The notes beneath the pieces are model-generated. The model was not told where the DNA came from, made no database searches, and was given only the letters and a program-made list of their open reading frames with translations. From assembly GCA_003586115.2 (NCBI GenBank), contig QVOM02000119.1, positions 45,558,742 through 45,622,741 of the forward strand: DNA of 64,000 bases, given 5' to 3'. Below, one piece after another: positions 33,001 through 43,815 of the stretch; the first letter of the stretch is position 1; every line of letters begins with the position of its first letter. Origin of the DNA: Salvator merianae (lineage: Eukaryota > Chordata > Lepidosauria > Squamata > Teiidae). The position numbers were made by a program, and so were the translations under genes.

Positions 33001-36000
33001 AAGTTCAGGCACAGTCCCCCTCAGCAATCTAGCAGAACATCAAAGAGCTGTGCAATTTTTTCAAAACAAAAGAGAATGAAGCTGCAGAGCAGCACTGGAA
33101 TTCTTACAGGATGGAGCAAGAGGTGAGAAACTGGAGCTTCAGGGTCACCATCAGTTGTTTTCTACCTTGACACCACCTATCACAGGCAGAGCAACTGGGG
33201 AGGAATACCAGTAGGTAGATTTGGCGGCTTGCCTTCCAGAAACGTTTTTAGAGATCTCTTCTATCCTCTCTTTAGATATGTTCTGGAGGATTCTTATCTG
33301 GCTGCAGCAGATTCATCTCATGACATGGCTCTCTACCCATTTTCCTGATGGAAAGGTTTCAATCAGCAAAATAATACTACTGAAGGCAACCATTTCTTAC
33401 ACTGTAGCAATCTATATTCAGGAAGTATTTTAGCATTACCGAGACAAGTACTTGTGTATTTTTTTAATTAATGTCACAACATTGGCAAAGTAGTTCATTG
33501 TTACTGTAAAGAGGAGGAAGTAATCCAGAACACACATTTCTTCATCAGGACAAAAATGTAATGCATTAACATACAGGGGAAGAGGGGGAGGACTTCCTGT
33601 TAAATTGGAAAGTCCAGAAAAATCAAGGATTCCTTTTTCCCTGGTCTGTTTTAAAATATAAGTAAACTAAGATGCATTGGACTGATCTACACATTACAAC
33701 TGAGCTCCCCACATTTTCCCCTATCTAGGTCAAACATAAAGTGATGTGGGGAGGAAGACCACTGGTTATCCAAGGATCTAAATGCAGGCCTTCTCCTGAA
33801 CTACAGCTACCAGCATTCTAGGCCAGCTACACTGGGAAAGGCATGAAAAGTTGTGCAGCCCTGCTGTATGGTGAAGCAAATGAAACTTTGCTTTAAAGTG
33901 AGGTCAAATAAATTGCTTATTATGATTGACAGACTCGTTACATGAGGAATACAAATAAATATATAAAACCATGAACTAAAGTAAGATACAAACAATTTTA
34001 AGTAAGAGCAGACTTATTTCTGGCTTTAATACCTACAGCTAGGAATTTCGCTATCTTAATGTTAATCTAGGATAATTAATTAGTAGCAAAATTACAAGAA
34101 TTCCAGTCTTACCTGTAATGAATTAGGGGTGTAGTAGACTGACTACAAAGTGAAATGTTCAGTTTAGCTGCTCCCCTTCCCTTCATATTTAATAGATGAG
34201 GTAAGCAGGGAAGGGAAGTGAGAAGAACTTCCACTAAGCACTGTGTTAATTTCAAAGTCATCTTAATGTACGCCTATTAAAAATAATTTAAATCAGATAT
34301 AGCTTGTAACTTTGTCTCAAAACAGGATTTTTGTTTTTGCAAATAAGGCAGTATCTTTTACATTTATACTGTCTGGCAAATGGCCTGTGTTCCTGTGACA
34401 CTAGTGTTTTTCACCCATCAGTTATCCAATGAAATATGATCTGTTTTAGTTTTTTTTTAAGCAAAACAACAAACTATAAAGCTAGCAGAACAAAGGATGC
34501 TCTATATTTTTACTATCTTATGAAGCGAATACAGAAGACTGATTCTATGCAATTACCTTACAAAATCCCTTTTTAATTGTGCTGAAATCTGGTAAAACAT
34601 AGTCCAACATCACTGTATTGTCTTCTTTCAATCTGAAATAGATTATTCAAATATAAAATATTCTAGAATGTAACGACTGCTCGAAACCTATATTCAACAG
34701 GGCATTGCACTGCATATTTTTCCTTAATATGACTTCAACTCTCCTGATAGGAAGTGCAAATAACTAATAACCTGAGGAGGAAGTATAATATTTCTTGACT
34801 TTTGACTAAAATATTAGCTACCCACTGGTGCCACCAAACCTGAATTAGTAATTTAAGTTCCAGCAAATTTAAATGCTATACTCTAAAGAAAGCTTGAAGA
34901 CAGTCTGGAAAACAGAAGAAAACAATTGTAAATGCTTCAGTTAGTAACTAGCTGTTTCAGTGAACCCCATTCTCTCAAATATGATGAAATATTCCCAGCT
35001 TCTAAATGTGCAAGATTAGTGTCTAAAAACTTGATACTTTTTCAGCATCAGCTGTGCCATAATACATTTCGCTAACTATAGCAACAGAACCATGACCTGT
35101 TACTTAACATTATAAAAAAACATACTTGGCAGTCTCCATATCCTTGAAAAAGTCTTGTGAGACATAACATACATCTTCTTTCACTTGATTGATCACATGG
35201 GTTTCATCCATAACATGTAGCTGCCTATAAAAATTATAAGACCTTTTGAAAATGATGCTTCTTGGATTTAACTTAATTTTGTACTCATTATAGCTTGACT
35301 GAGTGTTAAATAAAGATTTACTTAAGCTTAACTCTTATAGTTCCCTGCTAAATGAATTATGAAAAAAAAACTCTTAAGCCTTTAATCCTCATAAAACAGG
35401 CATGCTAATAACTAAACCAAAGAACAGAAAAAGAAGGAATGGATGTTTTTAAACAGTGTTCCCAGTAAGTTGTGATTAGGGAACAAATGAGTAATTCTCA
35501 CCCTGAGAAACTGGACCTTTCTACACTTAGCTTTATTCTGGATTATATCCCAGAATAGGGACCTGCTGTCCACATGTTAGTACAGATTACAGCAGGCCCC
35601 GGGGGGGGGGGGCTGCCATAGTTCATACTAGCATGCAGATGACAGGTCTCTATTCCAGGATATAATCTGGAATAAGGCCAAGTGCAGAAATGGCCACTGT
35701 AGAGGTGGCTGGCTATCTAGAATAATATAGCTACACTGCTTTAAAAAGGAACAATCTGTATAAATCTATATAAGGATTTTAAGTTCGGAGGACAGACTTT
35801 ATGTTAGGTATATTTTTATACTGGGATAGCAAATGCACCTGTGTGTAAGCATGTAAACAGGTTTAAATAACCTCTCTTTTTTTCTCTGTTTATCCCTTTC
35901 ATGATTGTTCACAGAAATTTTCATAAAAACTATATAAAAAGAAAGCTGTTTCAAGGAGTCTGCTAGTGTTAGAAAACAATTAAGAATTATGAAGAATGCC

Positions 36001-39000
36001 CTTAAGTGTTGCAACAGGAAGTTAACTTGATACTCAGTTTCGAAAATGGCTATAGGACAGGCAGAGGAAGAAGCAAAGCGACCTACTTCTGCTGCCCTTC
36101 TTGAATACAGCTGTTTCTTGATGTTCACAATTTTAACCAATCATGAGTTTTGTGTATTTGTGAGGGAGCACTTCTGATACTCACTCCCCATTCACAATAA
36201 AAAAAGTAGCAAACTCACAGATACTTCTGAGTCTAGGCCCAGAAAGAGGCAGAGAATCAAAAAAGGATTGCTTCCAGCTCCTTCAGCACTCCTGAGTTTC
36301 CATATTCATGCCATTTTGCAGAACAGATCCCACACAAATGGTGAAAAATTAGGGTGCATCCCAATTTTAATATAAAATCATTTTTTCATTTTTAAATGGA
36401 CATGGAGTACATGGCAAAAAAGGGCAAGCCAAAAAACATTTCCTTCCTTCCTCCTTCCCAAAACATGGAATTTACCATAAATTCTGTTTAATGTTGCAGT
36501 CTGCAACATATCACTCAATACATTAGAAATACCTAACAGTAAATAGCTCTCTAGAACTAAAAGCAGCAAGACTTGGAGACGCTGGGGGATATTTTACAGA
36601 ATAGAATTTTAAATATGCGTCATGTGAAGTATAAATGTATTAGACCTCTAAGTCTAGGAGAAGTATCTTTCTCAACTGTATAGCAATAAGTGTAGTGCAC
36701 TTTATGAAAAAAGTACGTATTACAATTACAAGTTATTGTCAAACTCACAAATCCTCAGTTGAGTATCTGTCAGTGCAGCCTATTGTATTTTATCAGTTTC
36801 TCTATGGAACCAGAGTCACTTAGCAATAACTAGAAGATGTTCCAATTAATTCTAATTAAAATAATCCACAAGAAAATTAATTTTAACTGTTGTTTTCCTA
36901 GTGTTTCACCTCATTTTTCTAAATGAACTTCTGGATTTACTTTTATTACTGCATAAAAAGAACATTTTAAGTACTTTATTTTATTACTTCACACCCTGCA
37001 AACAAACAAAATCTCCGCAATCCATCTTAAGCTAATTTACAAATGTCAAAAAAGCAATCTAATCATTATTGGTTTGGTGATACGTTAAATATACTTTACT
37101 TTTTGTCTAGGAAAATCAAACAAATGTTTTTATAAGAGACACTAGGAAATATTTTAAAATATTTCCGGCTAGTGACTTACCTGTAAGATATGATCTCTTT
37201 TAAATGGTTTGTTAAGAGTTTTCCTCCAACGTTAATCCTAGAAGAAAGAAAAACTTTCCTAACTTTCCATATATTTTAAAAACATAGTTATGTTACAATC
37301 CTAACTTCTCCACTGTACAGTCAAGATTCATTGCAAATAGGTTTTGTGCTGAATCCAAACCACATTTGGGATAGTTTTATTTTGCATTAGCAATTCATCT
37401 GGTTTGGATTTGCCAGCAGACTAAATTTTGATCAGGGAGATCTGTGGACTCTCCTCCTCCACACACAGCAGTGGCTGATGAGAAATCCCCGAATACTAGA
37501 TCTATAAGACATCCTAGACGGGGTAGAGCAATTGTGTTTTTCAGTCCTTACCTGCATTTTTCTCACAGATCTCAGGTGGGTGATACAATATCCTTGTCAC
37601 CCTAACCTTCCACATCTCAGCTGTTTTGAAGTTAGGTTTACACCCTGGCATCTTTTTATAAACATGCATATTTAATTACCTTATAATTGCCTCTTTTTTC
37701 TTTTTACTTCTGCAGTAAGGAACAATGTGGGTAAAAGAATATCCACTGTCTACAATAATGCAGCATAGTTCTGATGGATTATCTCGGAAATATCTATGAG
37801 CACTGAGTGCTCCAGCTGAAAAATAGCACAATGACATATTGTCAGATAAGTGTAATCGGCATCCATGTTGAACTAATGCCAAGTAACAAAAACGTATGTT
37901 TTCTTAAAATACGAGGACTTCTTACCATTTACCCTGAGAACTGCTTGAAATTGGTATTCCTCAAATAATATTTCATTCATGGACTCTTGTATTGAACTGA
38001 AGTTGAAATAAGGTTCTGTGATGATGATATTGGTATCTACAAAATCTACCTGCATAAAAGCAAATTAAGATTTGAAAATAAGGAATTTAAAAAAGAATTA
38101 TTTCATCAATATACATGTCTGCAGCAGCAAAGTATGCACAGAATACATTTCAAAGTACTTCATATACATTTCAGTATAGATTTTGAAAGAGATTGTGTTT
38201 TTCTATTGTAAATAAAGATTTGAATAAATGTGAATTGCTTATCACTATTTTAAAGATAAAGTGAGATTTGAACTTAAAACTTTCTTCCATATCTCAGCTC
38301 ATGCATCTAGCTACTATGCTATAGTAAATCTCAAGAATGCTAGTATATATGGCTTTCTGCAAAATGTAATGCTTAAGCATAGCTGTGTATTCTTAGGGAA
38401 TAACCCATTGGTAACAAAATATTTTAACTCAATGGCTACATTTACCCTTGCCCAATCCTACAAGAGCTTCATGTCAGTAGTGGATTGTAACCACAGAGGC
38501 ATGATGTAACGCTTCTGTGTCTTTCAGGAATAAATGAGATTCTAACTACCTGTATGCTACAGACAATGGGTCTGCCGCCTCCCTGCAGGATTGCCAAAAT
38601 CAGCCAACTAATTAGTCACATTTGGCTTTTTCACGGCTTTTTCTGTGGGTAGGATAATTAGTTTTGCAATTTCTGGCCAGGCCACCCCATGGCTGATCTA
38701 AATAGATAATTTGAAAAAGAAGAGGGCTACTGATTGCCATCAGTTGCTCACTTCAGTGATTAGAAAGAAGACAGTCTGCACCTCCAGGAGTGCACGCACC
38801 ACACTAGGCTCAGAAGGTCACAGTTTTCTCTGTCTCCTTTTTTGTTTTCTTTCATTGCTGTCATCAAAATCTGTGGGGTTCTGAGCAACAATCCCAATTT
38901 GGCTATAGATCAGATCAGACACTCAATAGCTAATTCAATATATATATAATCCTATATTATACCAGTTTGTCTGCAAGTAGTACTCAGTGAGTTCAATGAG

Positions 39001-42000
39001 ACTTATTTTGAGTTCATACATGTAGAACTTTGCTGTCATTATTCTATACTACTTGCTTTAGTCTTGGATATACATCATAAGGATAGCAAAATACTGCTGC
39101 TGATATATAAATGAAGTTTTACTTCTATTGTATATCCTGCAATAATATGTTGTGACTAAAGCAGGCTGTTTTATTGCAGTCTTCAATCCCCTCTTGTAAA
39201 TGACTCTGAACAGAAATACCTACGTAAGACATTATGGGCCTGTTCGCACTTCCACGCACTTTCCACGCTAGACTGGGCTAATTAGCCCAGTCAAGCGTGG
39301 AACAGACCCCATCGCGCACACATCGTCTGCACAATGGGGCCTGAAAACAGACCCCAAGCTGGATAATGGTGTTCACCAGTGCGAACGCCATTATCCAGCC
39401 TGATGCTCGCCACACAGTGGCCAGCAAGCATCAGGCTGCTGCCATAGCGACCGGGAGGCCCGCGTGGTGATGATGTCATCACGGCACACCGCACGGGCCT
39501 CCCGGTCGCCTTGGCAGCAGCTTGACGTTTTGTAGGTTGCTGCCGCGGCGACCGCCATTCGTGCCCACGATCGGGCAACAGAATGCCGGACGGGGCGCAG
39601 TGCCGCCTCATCCAGCGTCCCTGGCCCAATCACGGCGGCGTAGGGTCCATTGGAGCCTCGTACGGGCCCATTTGGGCCCACGCGAAGCGCCAGACTCCAT
39701 TGCCCATCATGCATTGCGTGATCACATGATCACGCAGTGCATGATGGGCAGGCTGATTGCCCAGAAGATGGCCTCCGCCAGGTAAGTGCGGATGGATGCT
39801 TAACGGAACTGAACCCGATCGCAGTGGTGGGGATGCAGACTGCATTGGGTGAGGGGGGGGGAATTTCGTGTGAGCTTGGGCCGGACGCAAGTGCGGATCC
39901 TCCGTACTAGCGTCCGTCCCGAAGCTCATCTTTCCCCAAGTGCGAACAGGCCCTTAGAGCAGCTTATACTAAGGTAGGCAAAAATGTAGGATCAAAGGCA
40001 TAATTCATCTTGCATATAATAAATAGATTTAAGTAAATATTGTAAATCTATATTTTGCACTATAAAAGATGTACTGATGCATAAGAATATTTAGGAAAAA
40101 TAAGTTTTAAGCAAATCTTATCATATAGGTGCAACTTTGCATAACTTAATCATTGGTATGCAGTGGTTGCATCTCCTCTTGCTAACCATGAGTACCTGTG
40201 AAGATGTTAATGCATATGCTGCAATACCACTAAGATTTGACCCCATCAATTGCCATAAAGGTGGCTACTGCCCTTACCTCTTGATCAGAAAAGGATTAGA
40301 CAACAGCTGATATCAATCAGAAAGTACAATGGCAGCATGTGGTATTGCTTGTGCTTAAGCTTTCCCCAGGCTAAAAGTCTTGTCATTCAATGCAATACGA
40401 GGAGACCCTGAACTGAGGTTTCTATGATCAAGCTGTTTTGCTGTTTTCTTTGCATATTTTTTAGTTATCTTCATAACAAAAGGTTTTGATTCTATACAGC
40501 CTCCACTGAGGCTTGTTGCTGCTGAACCTATCAGCTGCCCGTTCCATTATAATCAGGGTTGCCAATATGCCTCACCAGCTAATTGCAGGTATCAGAGGCC
40601 AGAGTCAAATTATTACCTTTTGTCCTTTATGAAATGAAAAGACTCAGTACTGCTACTAAGGCTGTAAATTGCAGTCAGATGGAATCACCCTATCTGCACT
40701 GCTTGCTTACTGAAGGGTGATTTTGTAGTTACGGGGCACCAACATAAGCCTTAAAATGTATTGCTCATCAATGCCGCTTAGCGAGTGATGGCTGACAGGC
40801 ATTGTAAATGTAGTGAAATGAAACCTCAGCCCTCCTTTAGAATCCAGCTGCCAGCAGTTAAAGAGAGAAAGAAGCCTGTGGCAGTCTTCCTTGTAACATG
40901 AAATTGGCAGGGATGGGGAAAACAGCCTGTAAAAGCAGTTCCTATCCTGAAAACAATGAAGAATAATGCAAGGTAGAAAGGAACTTTCAACCACCCCAGA
41001 GCTCTTGCCAAATCCATTCTTCAAGGTAAAAGGCACAGGGTGATTTTAGAAGAACATCGCCATGGCAGCAGCCCAACACTTGCAGGCCACTGCTGTGATG
41101 ACCGTCCAGCGTGTGCCCGATCAGGCACCAAAATGCCAGATGGGGTGCAGTGCAGCCCCATCCAACATCCCAGGACCAACTGGGGCATCGTGGGCCGGTG
41201 CAAAGGTGTAGGCCCCATTGCCCATTGTGAGATCACGCATGCGTGATTGGCGGGCCCATCACCCAGAAGATGGCCATCACTGTGGTGCAAGGTAAGTGTG
41301 AATGGATCCCAACCTGAAACTCATTTTGAGCTTCAGGTAAGGATCCAGACTGCTAATTACTGCACCAGTGGTGGTAGCGATTGGCAGTGGATGAGATCTG
41401 CTCCCGGTCTCTACAGCTGTCTTCCAGTGCGAACGCACTTGGCTAACAAGTATGCCTGATGCTTGCTACCGCCAAGTGCGAACAGGCCCACCAGATGTGG
41501 CCTGATCCAGCAGGGCTCCTGTTGTGTTCTTAATACTTCAAGTGGCTTTTAAATTTGTCTGACTCTATATTAAAAACGTAATACATATACAAATATTTTA
41601 AATATCTCTTCCTTTAAAAAGTCTTGGTTTACAATCAGAACAAACTGTTGAAGAAAGGAAACTATTTACAATGGGTGAAAAGCTCTGCCTTCCATGGGTG
41701 TCTGAAAGAAGTGACTATAAGTGTCTCACAAATGTCAGAGGGTATTACATTACCTGATACATTTCTTTTCCAAAAAGGTAGTCCCATACTTGTCTCTGAA
41801 CATCCCAGTTTACTAAGTAGCCCTGTAATTTAAAAAGTTAATAAATTACTGGCTTCAACTTAGAATAATGTTAAATTATACAGAAATCAATTATATTTTC
41901 AATACATTACTGACAGAGTGTTGTTTTCTAAATTTATTCCAATGAAGATTCAACTATTATGCTATACAAATGAATTTTCTCCAATACACCCCACTTGCAA

Positions 42001-43620
42001 ATCATATTTTACAGGCTAAAATACTTTAAAATTTTAAATATATTGTATATTAAAACACTAGCCCCATATATTTCAGTATACTTATTCATGTAATTTAATT
42101 AATTAATTACATTTCTATTCTACCCATACCCAAAGATCTCTGGGCAGGTCACAACAATAAAAAACAAAATATAAAATGGACACATTAAACACAATGACAG
42201 TGCCTGAAAGAGGGGACAGGGAGCTGTTCCTCAGTAATTGGATATAAGCATTTTTCTGGTGATATTGCTTCTGGGCATTCTCAAGCAGAAGGCAAAGGCA
42301 AAACCTTCACCCACTCTTGACTCCCTATAAATGGCCTTTAGAGACATTCTGTCTGTCTCTCCAACCTGGAGTTGCTGTCTAGGCATCCCATTCTAGTAGC
42401 CATTGGTACTTCTGTCCTCCATGAATTTGTCTAACCCTTTCTTAAAGCTATCCAGGCTAGCTGCTGCCACCACTTCTTCTGGTAGCAAATTCCACAGACT
42501 TATGACCTGCTGGGTGAAAAATACTTCCCTTTATCAGTCCTAACTCTCATGCCCATCAGCTTCATAGAATGCACTCTGGTTCTGGTGTTGTGTGTTAAAG
42601 AAAATAATTTAAACAGTTAATAAATTGTATTTAAATTGTAGCATGCATCATTTTATGTTGACAGCCAGTTCTCTAACCCTTTATATTAAATTTCTTTAAG
42701 GTATTTTATTATTAATGCTATTATAATTTTAAAGCCACATCAAAAGAGACGTTTATTAGAGCTTAACCTATAGAGCAATCTCTGTCTAAAAAATACTCCA
42801 ATATAAATTACCTTTTGAAAAGGGAGGATATAAAAAAGTCCAGATGGATCTTTAATTTCATCCAGTTGATTAGCTGTAAATGTTTTCAGACGGGCAGTTT
42901 TTGATCTAAACTGACAGTTGGGAATAACACTATGAGGAAAGAGGAAATATTAGTGTTTAGTTTTATTAGAAAAATACAGAAACCAAGAAGTCAGACATCC
43001 CATGATGAAATAGCTATTGCATTACAGACATCAACATCCATGTCAGCTCTGTATTAACAGAGTCTTAACTCAAGAATAAACAGAGTTGGAAACAATTTAA
43101 TTAGATATGTCTATAATTTTGAAAGATTGAGTTCACAAAAAGATATTCCTATCAAAAATGTCTGCTTCTTATCCACAGAATGCTTAAAGGTAGTTACAAA
43201 GGTAAATATTTAAACCATTTCAGAAACTTCTCAATACATATTAATTCACTTAGGATCACAAAGGTACATCATTGGACTACTGTTTTCATTATCTCCAGGC
43301 AGCACAGGTAAAATCTGGCTCCCACACCTGAAACAAGGTCCCTACCCCTGAAATATCAGTATATACCAACTGGGGATCATCTGTCATAATTATAGGATTA
43401 TAATGCACAACTATAATCATGTACCGCTTTTGAATACTGCCGCTATTGCTCATACGCGTCCAAATCAGAATGTACCAGCTATGTCCTCCAAAATAATTTA
43501 TAAAGTTTTATGCAGCTGTCACAGCTGATCCGAAGTGAACGACCCTTCTCACCTGACATCGGAATGACTGTATCCTATTTTGGCATTGTAGGCACCATTG
43601 TCCAACACGAGGGTCGCCAT
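29909..43620 (-). CDS. ACTR6: ACTR6 (actin-related protein 6), complete coding sequence, 11 exons (gene-level entry)
   Basis: ACTR6 is the nuclear actin-related subunit of the SRCAP (yeast SWR1) remodeller, which exchanges H2A for H2A.Z; with its partner ZNHIT6/Swc6-type subunits it helps nucleosome binding. Eleven minus-strand exons join in phase to 395 codons plus TAA (human: 396 residues). The actin fold is clear: phosphate-loop region LVLDNGAYNAKIGYS at residues 4-18, GYLVNWDVQRQVWDY near 63, IVDSGYSFTHIVPY (second phosphate loop) near 147, IVLTGGN near 319, and the C-terminal YSWEGGKLISENDDF. The last residues are KFDI before TAA. One residue is deleted relative to human where LKEDNTVM replaces a longer LKGEENTVM-type stretch. 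The start at 43620 is the family Met in a strong AAAGATGGCG context. There are no frameshifts or stops. Confidence 0.98.
30825..30929. repeat. Local tandem repeat, about 30-35-nt degenerate unit
   Basis: Three or more degenerate copies of TATACTGAAGCCCTATTAAC followed by AGTTTTT, in the ACTR6 intron between exons 10 and 11. Confidence 0.7.
31047..31185 (-). CDS. ACTR6: ACTR6 coding exon 10
   Basis: It encodes EMQPHFFKNIVLTGGN, LFPGFRDRVYSNVRCL, TPTDYDVSVVLPE plus two bases of Asn. Splices are CTACAG|AAATGC and GAGAA|GTAAGT. LTGGN is the adenosine-side loop of the actin fold. Confidence 0.96.
31416..31587 (-). CDS. ACTR6: ACTR6 coding exon 9
   Basis: It encodes PREEMVLSGKYKTGEQILRL, TNERFAVPEILFHPSDIGIQ, EMGIPEAIVYSIQNLPE plus one base. 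Splices are ACTCAG|CCAAGA and GAAG|GTATTC. Confidence 0.97.
32270..33030 (-). pseudogene. Decayed transposon coding remnant, possibly DIRS-type tyrosine recombinase
   Basis: Minus-strand translation, with frameshifts and stops, resembles the recombinase of vertebrate DIRS-like elements: FSSWKLNLVLMSLTYQRDPS (near 32850), TSVKRISKLTPISFSKPYCA (near 32750) and FTPDSIILQNGFPLLTQID. The KRISKL stretch corresponds to the RRxSEL box that carries a catalytic Arg in that family. It lies in the ACTR6 intron between exons 8 and 9 in the gene's own orientation. It is non-functional; assignment is by pattern recognition only. Confidence 0.4.
34557..34632 (-). CDS. ACTR6: ACTR6 coding exon 8
   Basis: It encodes LKEDNTVMLDYVLPDFSTIK, KGFCK. 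Splices are TTTCAG|ATTGAA and AAG|GTAATT. It is one residue shorter than human at the LKED stretch. Confidence 0.96.
35126..35224 (-). CDS. ACTR6: ACTR6 coding exon 7
   Basis: It encodes QLHVMDETHVINQVKEDVCY, VSQDFFKDMETA and two bases of Lys. Splices are TTATAG|GCAGCT and GCCAA|GTATGT. Confidence 0.97.
35513..35695. mobile_element. Short TIR element (183 bp), family A copy 2
   Basis: It is homologous to 27124-27304: left end GGACCTTTCTACACTTAGC, right end CAAGTGCAGAAATGGCC, with shared interior (AATAGGGACCTGCTGTCCAC and GCATGCAGATGACAGGTCTC). It is flanked by ACT on both sides, a likely 3-bp target duplication. A G11 run interrupts it near 35599. It lies in the ACTR6 intron between exons 6 and 7. 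Confidence 0.85.
37181..37237 (-). CDS. ACTR6: ACTR6 coding exon 6 (57 nt)
   Basis: It encodes INVGGKLLTNHLKEIISY with split Arg codons at both ends. Splices are TTCTAG|GATTAA and TACAG|GTAAGT. Confidence 0.97.
37680..37815 (-). CDS. ACTR6: ACTR6 coding exon 5
   Basis: It encodes AGALSAHRYFRDNPSELCCI, IVDSGYSFTHIVPYCRSKKK, KEAII and two bases of Arg. Splices are TTTCAG|CTGGAG and ATAAG|GTAATT. IVDSGYSFTHI is the second phosphate-binding loop of the actin fold. Confidence 0.97.
37926..38049 (-). CDS. ACTR6: ACTR6 coding exon 4
   Basis: It encodes VDFVDTNIIITEPYFNFSSI, QESMNEILFEEYQFQAVLRV, N plus one base. Splices are ATGCAG|GTAGAT and AATG|GTAAGA. Confidence 0.97.
38222..38330 (-). repeat. 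tRNA-derived SINE head (decayed)
   Basis: The minus strand reads ATAGCATAGTAGCTAGATGC, then TTTTAAGTTCAAATCTC, an A-box/B-box pair in tRNA-SINE spacing. Confidence 0.5.
39236..39953. mobile_element. GC-rich 718-bp TIR element, family B copy 1
   Basis: The ends are inverted repeats GGGCCTGTTCGCACTT and AAGTGCGAACAGGCCC, with TTA next to both ends (left TTA-T-GGGCC, right GGCCC-TTA). The interior is strongly GC- and CpG-rich compared with the host intron. It contains a 50-bp palindrome at 39701-39750 and a smaller one near 39265-39300 (CTGGGCTAATTAGCCCAG). No transposase frame was recognised, so it is a non-autonomous DNA transposon. It lies in the ACTR6 intron between exons 3 and 4. Confidence 0.85.
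41050..41489. mobile_element. GC-rich TIR element, family B copy 2 (truncated)
   Basis: It shares interior text with 39236-39953 (CCAGATGGGGTGCAGTGC against CCGGACGGGGCGCAGTGC; AGAAGATGGCC) and ends in AAGTGCGAACAGGCCC at 41474-41489. The clear GGGCC left terminus is missing. A perfect 16-bp palindrome (ATCACGCATGCGTGAT, 41232-41247) replaces the long palindrome of copy 1. Confidence 0.75.
41754..41822 (-). CDS. ACTR6: ACTR6 coding exon 3
   Basis: It encodes residues 63-85, GYLVNWDVQRQVWDYLFGKE, MYQ. Splices are TTACAG|GGCTAC and CAG|GTAATG. Confidence 0.97.
42093..42240 (-). mobile_element. L2 LINE 3' end, antisense
   Basis: TAATTAATTACATTTCTATT, CCCAAAGATCTCTGGGCAGG and ACAATAAAAAACAAAATATA are the reverse complement of an L2 tail, similar to the copy at 28018-28310. 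Confidence 0.7.
42260..42600 (-). mobile_element. CR1-type LINE 3' fragment, antisense
   Basis: TCCTCCATGAATTTGTCTAA, CTGCTGCCACCACTTCTTCT, AAATTCCACAGACTTATGAC and TTCATAGAATGCACTCTGGT are recognisable as the reverse complement of a common sauropsid CR1 3' region. It lies in the ACTR6 intron between exons 2 and 3. Confidence 0.65.
42812..42929 (-). CDS. ACTR6: ACTR6 coding exon 2
   Basis: It encodes VIPNCQFRSKTARLKTFTAN, QLDEIKDPSGLFYILPFQK (to residue 62). Splices are TCATAG|TGTTAT and AAAAG|GTAATT. Confidence 0.97.
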
Positions 43621-43815
43621 CTTTCCCCCACAGCCTTGATTTTTTAGCTCCGCCCAGTCTGTTTTGCTGCTCGTGCTGTTGTCTAGCATCTGAGAAGCAT
43701 ACGTCATCAACGAGCGTCTCCTTCACCTCATCACTTCTGTTGAATCGACGCTTGCTGGCTAGAACTGCTGCGGCATGATTGGGTAGAGTGGAAGCGGTCA
43801 ACCGGCGCTGTGTAA
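43541..43815 (-). promoter_or_regulatory. ACTR6: ACTR6 promoter/leader region
   Basis: A CpG-containing block around the start codon. AAGATGGCG overlaps the ATG (minus strand, 43613-43624), a YY1/TISU-type arrangement. An out-of-frame upstream ATG exists at 43801 and would be included only if transcription starts upstream of it. Confidence 0.6.
43553..43620 (-). CDS. ACTR6: ACTR6 coding exon 1
   Basis: It encodes MATLVLDNGAYNAKIGYSHS, DV and two bases of Ser. The donor is GTCAG|GTGAGA. The start context on the minus strand is AAAGATGGCGAC. Confidence 0.97.

Noticed and set aside
39291..39929. Overlapping frames on both strands at 39.3-39.9 kb
   Set aside because: They all lie in the GC-rich TIR element, overlap one another in several frames and have no transposase-like motifs.
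43508..43801. 97-codon minus-strand frame starting upstream of ACTR6
   Set aside because: It overlaps ACTR6 exon 1 in another frame. ACTR6 coding sequence clearly uses the 43620 start, so at most this is an overlapping uORF if the transcript begins beyond 43801.
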